From Deltaproteobacteria bacterium RIFCSPLOWO2_12_FULL_60_19 (GTDB lineage: Bacteria; Desulfobacterota; Binatia; UBA9968): a stretch of 38,581 nt of DNA. The position numbers were made by a program, and so were the translations under genes. The notes under the pieces were generated by a model that was not told where the DNA came from, did not search any database, and saw only the letters and a program-made list of their open reading frames with translations. How positions within the stretch are numbered: position 1 is the stretch's first letter; every line of letters begins with the position of its first letter. The stretch is taken from NCBI GenBank assembly GCA_001798595.1, contig MGSS01000147.1:1-38581 (forward strand), in the 5' to 3' direction. Positions 15,890 through 23,057 of this stretch are shown here, piece by piece.

Positions 15890-16522
15890 ATGTCTCGAAT
15901 CTTTTCGGCGTTGCTTCTTACCGGCCTCTTGCTCGCCAGCTGCGAGCGCAGCGCGAGTTTCAGCGATATTCGCAACCTCAGCTCTCGCGGAGAAAACATC
16001 GTCTGCTTCGGCGACAGTCTGACCGAAGGCGTGGGCGCCGGGAGCGGGGAAGATTACCCGTCACTTTTGTCGCGGCAGATCGCGCAGCCGGTTATTAACG
16101 CCGGACGGCGGGGAGACACGTCGGCGGACGGCCTGGCCCGGTTGGATCGAGAGGTGCTGGAGCGGAATCCTCGCTTGGTCATCGTGCTTTTCGGAGGCAA
16201 CGATTTTTTGCGCACAATACCCGCCGGCGAGACCAAAAAGAATCTCGCAGAGATAGTGAAACGCATTCACGAGCGCGGGGCCATGGTGGTCGTGGCGGGA
16301 TTGAGGCTGGGCCTGTTTACCGACGAGTACGGCCCGATCTATCGGGAGATCGCCGAGAAAAATGGCGCGCTATATATTCCCGAAGTTCTCGAAGGGATAC
16401 TCAACGATCCGAAATTGAAAAGCGACGCCATTCATCCCAACGCCGCCGGCTACCGGTTGATGGCGGAGCGGATTGTGGAACAGGTGAAACCCCTCTTGGA
16501 AGAGGCGAACCGAATGACATAG
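15890..16522 (+). CDS. GDSL/SGNH-family esterase, lipoprotein
   Basis: A 210-residue SGNH hydrolase resembling arylesterase/TesA. The signal peptide ends in a lipobox (LLAS-C18). Block I is FGDSLTEG with the nucleophile S43, Gly in GRRGDTS, Asn in GGND (N104) and the D179-x-x-H182 pair in DAIHPN. All four SGNH positions are present, so the enzyme should be active as an esterase or thioesterase on the periplasmic side of a membrane. It is a single gene, with 77 bases before the next gene. The substrate is unknown. The upstream side carries the broken decarboxylase remnant. Confidence 0.9.
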   Translation: MSRIFSALLLTGLLLASCERSASFSDIRNLSSRGENIVCFGDSLTEGVGAGSGEDYPSLLSRQIAQPVINAGRRGDTSADGLARLDREVLERNPRLVIVLFGGNDFLRTIPAGETKKNLAEIVKRIHERGAMVVVAGLRLGLFTDEYGPIYREIAEKNGALYIPEVLEGILNDPKLKSDAIHPNAAGYRLMAERIVEQVKPLLEEANRMT

Positions 16523-16599
16523 GTCTCTCCGGAACCGGGGGTTGCAATCTCAGTGATCCGCATGCAACTCTTTAGCGCGTAGCCGCAGGTAACTTCCCG

Positions 16600-17133
16600 A
16601 TGACTCTTCAAGCGAAGGATTCCCAATCGTCGGACGATCCGTTCACCGTGTTGATTTTGGACAACGAGGTGACGGTCAGCGAATTTGTCATGAGCCCGCC
16701 GCTTTCCTGGAGCCGCCTAACCGAGCAGCAGGGCGCTTGCCGGATTGCGGAAGGCTATCCCAGTCTCCTGACGGCGGAGCAAGCCAGGTTCGAAATGAAA
16801 AACTGGGACCAGGTTTCATTGCCTGCGATTGTGCGCCATTTGAAAGAGCTGAAGGGCGGGGTGGACTACCTGCTCATCGGAAACAACGCCGGCCAGGGTC
16901 TTCCGCTCGCCCGGAGCCTGCCGGAAAGCATCATCGACAACCATGCGGCGATCATTTACGGAGTAAGCCTCCCCGAGATAAAAGAGTATGAGAAATCGGG
17001 TTATCGAACCTTTTTTCGGCGGAGCGAGGCCGCTTCCCGCCTGTTCGAGCCGGCGACGGGCGCGGGCCGGCCCGTCTCCCTCTTCTTCATCAACACCATT
17101 CAACACAACGAGCTGAACTATCACGATCCTTGA
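16600..17133 (+). CDS. Hypothetical protein, 177 residues
   Basis: I do not recognise this protein. It is soluble-looking with no signal peptide or membrane segment. Its centre (HLKELKGGVDYLLIGNNAGQ, then LPLARSLPE) looks like an alternating alpha/beta protein. The C-terminal part has FFRRSEAASRLFEPATG and a final VSLFFINTIQHNELNYHDP. Coding is supported by codon-position GC bias and by the lack of a better frame on either strand. The ribosome-binding site is weak (AGGTAA). A small gene follows after 37 bases on the same strand. Confidence 0.6.
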   Translation: MTLQAKDSQSSDDPFTVLILDNEVTVSEFVMSPPLSWSRLTEQQGACRIAEGYPSLLTAEQARFEMKNWDQVSLPAIVRHLKELKGGVDYLLIGNNAGQGLPLARSLPESIIDNHAAIIYGVSLPEIKEYEKSGYRTFFRRSEAASRLFEPATGAGRPVSLFFINTIQHNELNYHDP

Positions 17134-17170
17134 GAGGGATGACGGAAGAGAGAGCCGGGGGAAAGATCGG

Positions 17171-17410
17171 ATGAAGAAAGTATCGTATAAGGGTCATGTC
17201 ATCGAGCCGGCCTCTCACCGGCTGCGATCCGGGGGATGGGCCGCGCGCGCGACGGTTATTATCCATGAAAAGAACAGCGTCAAAAAAATCCCGATCTTCG
17301 GGCGACGCAGAGCGAGCTTCGATTCCCGGCAAAAGGCGGACGCCTACGCTCTGGAGCTGGCGAGGCTGTGGGTGGAGGGAAGAATCTGGGGCGCGAATGG
17401 GTGCGGCTAA
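17171..17410 (+). CDS. Small conserved-type hypothetical protein (DUF6566-like)
   Basis: A 79-residue protein reading MKKVSYKGHVIEPASHRL, then a glycine/tryptophan patch (SGGWAARATVIIHE), a basic middle (GRRRASF) and an ADAYALELARLWVEGRIWG tail. The order YKGHxIEPxxxRL...W.A...A..A.......W.I.G resembles small DUF6566-type proteins; the match is from memory and weak. Function is unknown. A TCGG/GGGGGAAAG stretch precedes the ATG. It overlaps no other gene and ends 38 bases before the MBL-fold gene; the three genes 16600-18183 may be one unit. Confidence 0.55.
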   Translation: MKKVSYKGHVIEPASHRLRSGGWAARATVIIHEKNSVKKIPIFGRRRASFDSRQKADAYALELARLWVEGRIWGANGCG

Positions 17411-17448
17411 CGCGGCGAACGGCATTTGAACCGGGCGAGGCCGGCGCG

Positions 17449-18183
17449 ATGAGACTCCATATCCTCGGCTGCGGCGACGCCTTCGGGAGCGGAGGCAGAA
17501 ACCAGAGCGGCTACCTGGTCGAAGCTACGGACCGCCTCTTTCTCCTCGACTGCGGGCCGAGCGCGCTGTTCGCCATGAAGCGGGCGGGCTTCGACCCCAC
17601 GCGGCTCGATGCCGTCTTTGTCAGCCACCTCCACGGCGATCACTATGGCGGCCTGCCGTTTTTCTTCATCGACGCTTTGTACGAGCATCCGCGCGAGAGG
17701 CCGCTCCATGTCGCCGGCCCGGCAGGAATCGAAGAGCGCGTGCGCGGGCTGTTTCAATTAATGTACGGCGACCCTAAAGAACCGCGGGCGCTTCCGCCGA
17801 CTAAGTTTCACGTGCTGGAGCCGGACCGCGCGGCGACGATCGAGGGCATTCACATCTTTCCCTTTCGCGTGCCGCATCAGGTGCGCGAGATCTCGCTCGG
17901 CCTCAAGGTTACGTATCAAGGCAAGACGATTCTTTTTTCCGGCGACTCCGCCTGGACCGATCAGTTCGTCGCGCACTCCCGCGGCGCGAACCTCTTCCTC
18001 TGCGAGTGCTGCTTCTACGACCGCGAGGTCGCCAATCACATGAGTTATCGAAAGCTCGAAGAAAATCTCGGACGGCTGGAGTGCAAGCGAATCCTTCTCA
18101 CCCACCTGGGCGAAGAGATGCTCGCGCGGAAGGATCAACTGAATATCGACTTAGCTTATGACGGAATGGCGATCGAGATTTGA
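17449..18183 (+). CDS. MBL-fold metallo-hydrolase (RNase Z-like)
   Basis: A 244-residue metallo-beta-lactamase-fold protein. The Zn-binding signature HLHGDHYGG is at about residues 63-71, with later ligands in FPFRVPHQ, FSGDSAWTD (Asp) and ILLTHLGEEM (His). The N-terminal LHILGCGDAFGSGGRNQSG strand is typical of the RNase Z/ElaC-like subgroup, which includes phosphodiesterases as well as tRNA 3' processing nucleases. The start ATG at 17449 is chosen over a longer frame because the fold begins there. It ends 4 bases from the end of the convergent D,D-carboxypeptidase gene. Exact substrate is open: phosphodiesterase or hydrolase of a small ester. Confidence 0.87.
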   Translation: MRLHILGCGDAFGSGGRNQSGYLVEATDRLFLLDCGPSALFAMKRAGFDPTRLDAVFVSHLHGDHYGGLPFFFIDALYEHPRERPLHVAGPAGIEERVRGLFQLMYGDPKEPRALPPTKFHVLEPDRAATIEGIHIFPFRVPHQVREISLGLKVTYQGKTILFSGDSAWTDQFVAHSRGANLFLCECCFYDREVANHMSYRKLEENLGRLECKRILLTHLGEEMLARKDQLNIDLAYDGMAIEI

Positions 18184-18187
18184 AGAA

Positions 18188-19393
18188 TCAGCTCGGTCGT
18201 TCCGCGGGAGGAGCAACCGGAGCGGCGGGAACGATGATGGCCCGCAAGCCGGCGCGGTTCTCGATGTCGCGCGCCGCTGCTTGCGCCTGGCCCAGCTGAG
18301 AATACGGGCCGACGCGGACCCGGTAGGTGGTTTCGCCGCTGTTGAGCGGCCACGATTCCACAAAGGCCTGAAGCCCGCCGGCGCGAATGGTTTTCTGTAG
18401 CGATTCCGCCCGGTCGCGCTCGCGGAAGGAGCCGATCTGAAGGATGTAGCCGAGCGGCGACTTGAGGCTTTGCGCTTCGGCGGCGGAGAACAGAGAAGAA
18501 GGGGGATGCTCCGGCTGCGTCGGGGGCTGACCGTTGGCGAGATAGGAGCCGCTCTCGGCCGCGGCGAGCTTTAAAGTCTCGTAGTTCTGCAACCCGTATT
18601 CCAACAGCTTCCTCGTGTCGCCCCACAAGTTGCGGGAGCCCAGCAGGGAGACGGTCAACGTCGCCCCGTTGCGCGCCGCCGAGCCGACGAAGCAGCGCTG
18701 CGCGGCCAGCGTATAGCCGGTCTTGCCGCCGAGGGCGCCGTCGAAATTCCACAGCAGCCGGTTGTGATTCTGCACGACGATCTTTCGCACGCGCGCCGCG
18801 CGGCCGGCGGCGGTGATCGAGGCGACGACGCTGGTTTTGGTCTGGACGATTTCCCTGAAGGTGGGATTTTTCAGCGCGTAGTTGAAGATGAGCGCCATAT
18901 CGTGGGCGGTGGAGTAATGGCCCGGCGCGGTCAGGCCGTGAGGATTGGTGAAGCGGCTGTTGGTCGCGCCCAAGTCGCGCGCCTTTTGCGTCATCATCCC
19001 GGCGAAGCGCTCCACGGAGCCGCCGATCCCCTCAGCCAGGACGAGGCTCGCGTCGTTGGCGGAAGAGAGGAGCAGGGCGTAGAGGAGATCGCGCATCGTC
19101 ATCATCTGTCCCGGGCGCAGAAAGAGCTTTGACGAAGGGACATAGGTGGCGTTTTTCGACACGGTCAAGGTCTCGCTAAGCGACCGGCCGCTCTCCAGCA
19201 CCACCAGCGCGGTGAGGATCTTGGTCGTGCTCGCCGGGGGAAGCGGCAGATCGGAGTCGCGCTGGAAAAGAATCTGCCCGCTCCCGGCGTCCACGAGCAC
19301 AATGGACCGGGCGCTCAGTCCCGCTTCGGGAAAGGAGGCCCAGAGCGCGGAGCATGACGCGAGGGCGAGACAAAAACCCAGGAGGACGATCAA
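18188..19393 (-). CDS. D-alanyl-D-alanine carboxypeptidase (PBP5-like) with SPOR domain
   Basis: A 401-residue S11-type peptidase. The motifs are S55-TTK58 (PASTTK), S111-A-N113 and K224-TG (GGKTGYT), giving the active-site Ser, the SxN and the KTG triad. The C-terminal part (about 310-395) is a SPOR peptidoglycan-binding repeat (YILQIGSFRERDRAES, then YRVRVGPYSQLGQAQ). It trims D-Ala from pentapeptide stems in the periplasm. The frame begins at a TTG (19393) that gives a signal peptide without basic residues. Twenty-four bases upstream a CTG (19417) would add MKNRRQRA, a normal n-region, at a good distance from a GAGGAG site, and no ATG/GTG/TTG lies in frame above it. The CTG start is plausible. 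Confidence 0.88.
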   Translation of the reverse strand: MIVLLGFCLALASCSALWASFPEAGLSARSIVLVDAGSGQILFQRDSDLPLPPASTTKILTALVVLESGRSLSETLTVSKNATYVPSSKLFLRPGQMMTMRDLLYALLLSSANDASLVLAEGIGGSVERFAGMMTQKARDLGATNSRFTNPHGLTAPGHYSTAHDMALIFNYALKNPTFREIVQTKTSVVASITAAGRAARVRKIVVQNHNRLLWNFDGALGGKTGYTLAAQRCFVGSAARNGATLTVSLLGSRNLWGDTRKLLEYGLQNYETLKLAAAESGSYLANGQPPTQPEHPPSSLFSAAEAQSLKSPLGYILQIGSFRERDRAESLQKTIRAGGLQAFVESWPLNSGETTYRVRVGPYSQLGQAQAAARDIENRAGLRAIIVPAAPVAPPAERPS

Positions 19394-19543
19394 AGCCCGT
19401 TGTCGTCTATTTTTCAGAACCGGCGGTCCTCCTCGTTGTTATTTTTAAGGGCGCGGCCGGAGAATCCGGTCAACCTCGGCGGAGAACTGAAGCAGATTTC
19501 CATATAGCATCATTTGCCTGGTTCGAGAAGTCCCTCGGCGCTT

Positions 19544-20029
19544 TTACTGGAGCTGCTGCTGGATCGCCTCGATCGCCTGGCGGGCGAACGGATAATTCGG
19601 CTCGATGGCCAAGGCCCGCTCGAATTCCTCCAAGGCTCGCTTCAGCATCCCTTTCGCAAGATAGACCCGGCCGAGATTGCAGTGCGGGTAGTGATAGGCT
19701 TCGTAGCGGCGCGCGCGCATCGCTTTTTCGAGCCAGGGAATCGCTTCGTCCATTTGTCCCAGGTTGATGAGGTAGGCGCCGATGTCGTTGTACGGGTTGC
19801 CGAAGTCCGGGTCGACGGCGATCGCCTTTTTGCACTCCTCGATCGCCTCTTCGTAGTATCCTTGAAAACTGTACGTCCAGCCGAGAAAAGTGTGTGCCTC
19901 CGCGGTGGGGTGGGCGTGAATCGATTCGCGGTAGAGCCGGACCGCCTCGTCCAACTCTCCCTGCATCTGGCGACGATGGGCCTCGTGAAACAACTTGACG
20001 GCTCGCTCGAGGCTGGCTTTCTCGTCCAT
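19544..20029 (-). CDS. TPR-repeat protein
   Basis: A 161-residue protein made of about four tetratricopeptide repeats: LDEAVRLYRESIHAHPTAE, then YYEEAIEECKKAIAVDPDF, MDEAIPWLEKAMRARRYE and LKRALEEFERALAIEPNY. Such scaffolds bind partner peptides. There is no signal peptide, so it is cytoplasmic. The start ATG at 20029 is 2 bases after the stop of the small zinc-ribbon gene; longer frames starting at 20203 overlap that gene in another frame and are not used. Partners are unknown. The 150-base gap downstream (19394-19543) holds no gene that I can support. Confidence 0.85.
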   Translation of the reverse strand: MDEKASLERAVKLFHEAHRRQMQGELDEAVRLYRESIHAHPTAEAHTFLGWTYSFQGYYEEAIEECKKAIAVDPDFGNPYNDIGAYLINLGQMDEAIPWLEKAMRARRYEAYHYPHCNLGRVYLAKGMLKRALEEFERALAIEPNYPFARQAIEAIQQQLQ

Positions 20030-20031
20030 GG

Positions 20032-20220
20032 CTATTTTTTTCGCTCCGGCGGCGGGGCCGGAGTCACGCCCTGTTTTTTCAGCTCCTGTTCCGCTTGAGC
20101 GCGCTCGCCTGCCTGCTGCCCCATCGCCTCCCGGCGAATGCGGTCCTGGCAGGGATCGCAGATCGCGCCTTTGAGCGGAGCGGCCTTGCCGCAGATCATA
20201 CACTTCTTGGCATCGGCCAT
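20032..20220 (-). CDS. Small zinc-ribbon protein
   Basis: A 62-residue protein with two CxxC knuckles: KKCMICGKA at the N-terminus and GAICDPCQDRIRR, followed by an alpha-helical region rich in Gln, Glu and Ala (QQAGERAQAEQ) and a Pro-rich, basic tail. It likely binds one zinc. It is the first gene of a two-gene unit with the TPR protein, joined by a 2-base gap. The promoter at 20229-20256 places the transcript start at or next to the ATG, so it may be translated leaderless. Function unknown. Confidence 0.75.
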   Translation of the reverse strand: MADAKKCMICGKAAPLKGAICDPCQDRIRREAMGQQAGERAQAEQELKKQGVTPAPPPERKK

Positions 20221-20228
20221 CAGGGGTT

Positions 20229-20256
20229 ATTTTACCTCAAAAAATTATTTTTCCAA
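20229..20256 (-). promoter_or_regulatory. Promoter of the zinc-ribbon/TPR unit, possibly leaderless
   Basis: On the minus strand TTGGAA (20256-20251) and TAAAAT (20234-20229) are 16 bases apart. The -10 box ends only 8 bases before the ATG (A at 20220), so the transcript should begin within a base or two of the start codon. No ribosome-binding site is present. The surroundings include an A/T palindrome (TTTTTTTCGAAAAAAA) just upstream. Confidence 0.5.
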
Positions 20257-20350
20257 CCTTTTTTTCGAAAAAAACGTCGCCGCCGCGTTGATCTTCGAGG
20301 ATGGATAACCCTCCGTCGAACATCAGCTTAAGTGCTTTTCCGGCTTGGCG

Positions 20351-20426
20351 TTCTTTGCGCCTTTGCGCGAGATTCTTTTTGTCCGATCTATTTTTACTCG
20401 CGCCAAGACGCCAAGGTCGCAAAGAA
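20351..20426. repeat. Imperfect inverted repeat
   Basis: The arm TTCTTTGCGCCTTTGCGCGAG (split over 20351-20371) pairs imperfectly with CTCGCGCCAAGACGCCAAGG...AAAGAA (20397-20426), around a T-rich loop. It fills most of the 20221-20443 interval, between the zinc-ribbon promoter and the end of the OB-fold gene. The sequence class (CTTTGCGCC/TTTGCGCGA) is a common dispersed intergenic palindrome in environmental genomes, from memory. Confidence 0.5.
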
Positions 20427-20443
20427 TGGAATCGCTATTCGGT

Positions 20444-20923
20444 TTAGTCCAATAACTTAATCTGCCGCGGATCTTCGAGAATCATCTCCAGGCCGTATTG
20501 CGGGTGGTCTTTGATCTCGCCCGTCACCTCGATCTCTTTTCCCTCGAAGCTTTGCGGCGAGCGTTTTTGTTTTTCGAACAGCTCTACGGCGGAAGCGAAG
20601 ATCACGGCGGTGAACGAAGAGCGGGAAGGGCCGAAGTTGATAAAGTACGTGTTGCTTTTCTCCGAGCGGCCGACGCGAAAAACCCGGCCGCGGATTTTCG
20701 CCCGCGTCCCGGCGAGCGCCCTTATTTTTTCCACTTCACGCGCTTCCAGCAGCGGAAGCTCGGCAGGCGGAGGCGGCGGCGCGGGCAGGGGGGCGAACAC
20801 GACCGGGTGGCCGCCGCTTTCCGTGGCGGGACGATCCCAGCGCTGATAGAGGACGTGGCTGAGCAGTCCGGCGAAAAATGCGCCGGCGATCAACAGACTT
20901 ACGGTCGTCCGGCTGCCGCTCAT
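20444..20923 (-). CDS. Membrane-anchored OB-fold protein
   Basis: A 159-residue protein with one N-terminal membrane segment (VSLLIAGAFFAGLLSHVLY), a Pro-rich linker (PLPAPPPPPAEL) and a C-terminal OB-fold-like domain: AKIRGRVFRVGRSEKSNTYF, then FTAVIFASAVELF, GKEIEVTGEIKDHPQYGLEM and ILEDPRQIKLLD. The last domain resembles the OB/staphylococcal-nuclease-like modules found beside PLD-type nucleases. It overlaps the upstream HKD gene by 4 bases (ATGA), which indicates coupled translation. It probably faces the periplasm. The nucleic-acid or ligand target is unknown. Confidence 0.75.
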   Translation of the reverse strand: MSGSRTTVSLLIAGAFFAGLLSHVLYQRWDRPATESGGHPVVFAPLPAPPPPPAELPLLEAREVEKIRALAGTRAKIRGRVFRVGRSEKSNTYFINFGPSRSSFTAVIFASAVELFEKQKRSPQSFEGKEIEVTGEIKDHPQYGLEMILEDPRQIKLLD

Positions 20924-21447
20924 CGTTTTTTCTCCCAGATGCGGAAGAACTCTTTACGGTATTCTTCCGCCAGCGCGCCGGCGTCGCGGAAGAGCAGCAG
21001 GTTTTCGTCGTTGAAGGCCTCCGCCGACGCCGTCCAGTTATAAGAACCCGTGAGAACGACCTTGCGGTCGATCACGGCGAATTTCTGATGCATGAGTCCC
21101 GGGCTCTTTCCTCGATCGAGGCCGGAGACGCGCCTCACGGCGATCCGCTGCTGCTCAAGGAACGATCGCTTGGAAGTTTCATTGCCGGCGTCGAACTCCT
21201 GGTCCACGATCACCTGCACCTTCACGCCGCGCTGGGCCGCTTTGACCAGCGACCACGCCAGCTCGTCGCTGGTAAAGGCGTAGACGGCGACGAGCAGCTC
21301 TTTCTCGGCCCGGCCGATCTCGCGCAGGATGTGGCTCGCGCATTTGCCGTAAGGGCTGAAGCAGGTGTGCACGGCCATGGCCGCTACCGCGGGGGAAATG
21401 GAAATTGCAAAATGAAAAATGCAAAGTGCAAAAGTAAAGACTTTCAT
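20920..21447 (-). CDS. Secreted single-HKD phospholipase D-family nuclease (Nuc-like)
   Basis: A 175-residue PLD-superfamily protein with one HKD motif: H120-Q-K122...D127 (LMHQKFAVIDRKV) followed by TGSYNWT. It matches the Nuc-type enzymes, which dimerise to form one active site and cut DNA/RNA or phospholipids. It has a typical export signal (hydrophobic stretch to about AVAA, residues 20-23). The start ATG at 21447 overlaps the holA stop (ATGA); an in-frame ATG at 21486 would add 13 residues inside holA and is less likely. Unusually, the signal peptide (FTFALCIFHFAISIS) is encoded by an AT-rich palindromic repeat. The stop overlaps the start of the OB-fold gene. Confidence 0.85.
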   Translation of the reverse strand: MKVFTFALCIFHFAISISPAVAAMAVHTCFSPYGKCASHILREIGRAEKELLVAVYAFTSDELAWSLVKAAQRGVKVQVIVDQEFDAGNETSKRSFLEQQRIAVRRVSGLDRGKSPGLMHQKFAVIDRKVVLTGSYNWTASAEAFNDENLLLFRDAGALAEEYRKEFFRIWEKKR

Positions 21448-21462
21448 TTTGCACTTTGCATT
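21418..21462. repeat. AT-rich palindromic repeat at the holA/nuclease junction
   Basis: Perfect 16-base arms (AATGCAAAGTGCAAAA at 21418-21433 and TTTTGCACTTTGCATT at 21447-21462) surround a 13-base loop. A second member of the family lies at 25160-25207. The element covers the last codons and stop of holA and the start of the nuclease, and much of the nuclease signal sequence lies within and beside it (21390-21447). Confidence 0.8.
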
Positions 21463-22805
21463 GAAACGGCTCGGCGTTTTTCGCACATCTCCAGGATCAG
21501 CCGCTCCATGACGATGCGCGGAGAGTTGCCGCTCGATTTGAGGCGGATGTCCGCTTGATAGATGAGCTTAAGGTATCGCGCGAGTTCCGCGGCGGCGAAG
21601 TTCTCGGCGCTCTTAAAGCTCAGGTAAGCGGCCCAGGGGTGGCCCGGCAGGGAAACCGTGCTGTCTTGAAGCACGCTTCGTTGAAACTGCTCATAGCTCA
21701 TCCCTTTGCTCCAACGCCGCCGCTCCCCGTCGATCACTTCGCGCGCCTGCAGGAGCTGTCTCACCTTGCCGGCGATCGGCCCCAGGAGCTTGAGGGGATG
21801 ATCCCCCTGCGCCATTAGACGGGACAATTGGTTGAGCGCCGCAACGGAGTCCCGCGCGGCGAGCGCGTTGGTAAGGTCGAAGATCCAGCCCTCTCCCTGG
21901 TCGAGAAAGATCGCATCCACGTCCTTTGCCGTAATCCCCGGCTCCTGTCCCACGTAGAGCAGGAGTTTCACCATTTCCTGTTGAAAGGCCCGGAGGTCCG
22001 TCCCCGCCCGCGCGAGAACCATCTCTCTGGCGCGCGCGTCTATTTTTTTGCCGCCCTCGCGCACGCCGCGGTCGAGCCATTGCGCCAACACCTCGCGGCT
22101 CAGCTTGCCGGTCTTGTCCCGCTCCACGGCGAGGTCGAGGACATTTCCTTTTTCAGCGAACTTTTTATATTGGCGCATTCTGCGGTCTACCTGCGCCGTC
22201 GTCACTAAAAGCGCGCCCCAGGGCGGGAGGCCCTGATCGGCCAGCGCCGCGAGCCTGTCGGCTTCGCTGCCGCCCGGCTGTTTCAAGGTCAACCCCTGCT
22301 CGCGGCAGAAATCCAACAGAGCTTCGATCTCCCGCAGAGTCTCCTTGCCCGCGTCGCCGAGGAGCCCGGCGATCTCATGAGCGGAGTTTCGCGGCTCCAC
22401 TCTCGCCCAGCGCTCCTGCGTCCAGCCTTCGAGCCGGAGCCGCTCCAGCAAAACGCGCGCCGCTTCGTCCCGCCTGCCTTCGCCCAGGAGCTTGAGCGTC
22501 TTCTCCCCGATCTCGTCTTTGCTCTCCGGCGAGGCAAAGTAGGGCGCGTTTTCAACCCAGACGAGCTTGGCGCCCGGAAAAAACGGCGGTGTCATGAGCG
22601 CCGCCTCGATTTGATCCCACGAGGCCGAGCGCCCGTCGAAGCGCTCCAGGTTGAAGGAGCGATTTTCCGCCGGGACCAGAGCGTCGAGCAGCGCCTGAGC
22701 TGCGGCGTGCACTTGGAAATCGTCGCCGTGGAGCAGGAAAAGGGCGGGCCCTTTTTTCTGGCGGATGTCGGCAAGCAGCGATTCCAGATTGCGTTTCACA
22801 CCCAA
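21444..22805 (-). CDS. holA: DNA polymerase III subunit delta (clamp-loader delta)
   Basis: A 453-residue delta subunit of the clamp loader. The fold signatures are FLLHGDDFQVHAAAQALL (N-terminal AAA-like strand and P-loop remnant), LVWVENAP, then RAFQQEMVKLLLYVG, ITAKDVDAI and the RYLKLIYQADIRLKSS C-terminal domain. It opens the beta clamp and belongs to the replisome. It is longer than usual (about 340): residues 90-192 insert a Glu/Arg-rich helical segment (EGRRDEAARVLLERL, AHEIAGLLGD) before the VTTAQVD strand. The last residues (SMQSAK) and stop come from the palindromic repeat at 21418-21462. The upstream small gene ends 3 bases before its ATG. Confidence 0.92.
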   Translation of the reverse strand: MGVKRNLESLLADIRQKKGPALFLLHGDDFQVHAAAQALLDALVPAENRSFNLERFDGRSASWDQIEAALMTPPFFPGAKLVWVENAPYFASPESKDEIGEKTLKLLGEGRRDEAARVLLERLRLEGWTQERWARVEPRNSAHEIAGLLGDAGKETLREIEALLDFCREQGLTLKQPGGSEADRLAALADQGLPPWGALLVTTAQVDRRMRQYKKFAEKGNVLDLAVERDKTGKLSREVLAQWLDRGVREGGKKIDARAREMVLARAGTDLRAFQQEMVKLLLYVGQEPGITAKDVDAIFLDQGEGWIFDLTNALAARDSVAALNQLSRLMAQGDHPLKLLGPIAGKVRQLLQAREVIDGERRRWSKGMSYEQFQRSVLQDSTVSLPGHPWAAYLSFKSAENFAAAELARYLKLIYQADIRLKSSGNSPRIVMERLILEMCEKRRAVSMQSAK

Positions 22806-22808
22806 TCC

Positions 22809-23045
22809 CTACGTCCTTTGATTCTTCGGCACCCACATTTTATGTTTGTCGCTCCAGACGTAGTCGGACTTCCAGACTTTGACGCCGATGGTGAAAGCGC
22901 CGCCCGATTTGGTGGCGAAAACTTTTTCCGTCGAATAGGGGATCTCCACGCGCGCCAGGAAATAGACCTTCTGGGAGATTCCCTTGTTGATCAGTATCCG
23001 ATCGCCGACCTGCATGGTCGCGCGGCCTCCTCTTTTGTCCTTCAT
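22809..23045 (-). CDS. Small hypothetical protein in the holA operon
   Basis: A 78-residue product with VGDRILINKGISQKVYFLA, a beta-rich middle (TKSGGAFTIGVKVW) and a basic/aromatic tail (KSDYVWSDKHKMWVPKNQ). I recognise no family. It looks like a compact SH3-like beta barrel, but this is only a guess from pattern. The start is either ATG at 23045 (GAGGAAAG upstream) or ATG at 23015 (AGGAGG upstream, ten bases before), the latter giving 68 residues. It ends 3 bases before the holA ATG and so is the likely first gene of the holA-nuclease-OB operon. It is separate from the upstream binding-protein gene (gap 12 bases). Confidence 0.65.
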   Translation of the reverse strand: MKDKRGGRATMQVGDRILINKGISQKVYFLARVEIPYSTEKVFATKSGGAFTIGVKVWKSDYVWSDKHKMWVPKNQRT

Positions 23046-23057
23046 AGGATGCTTTCC

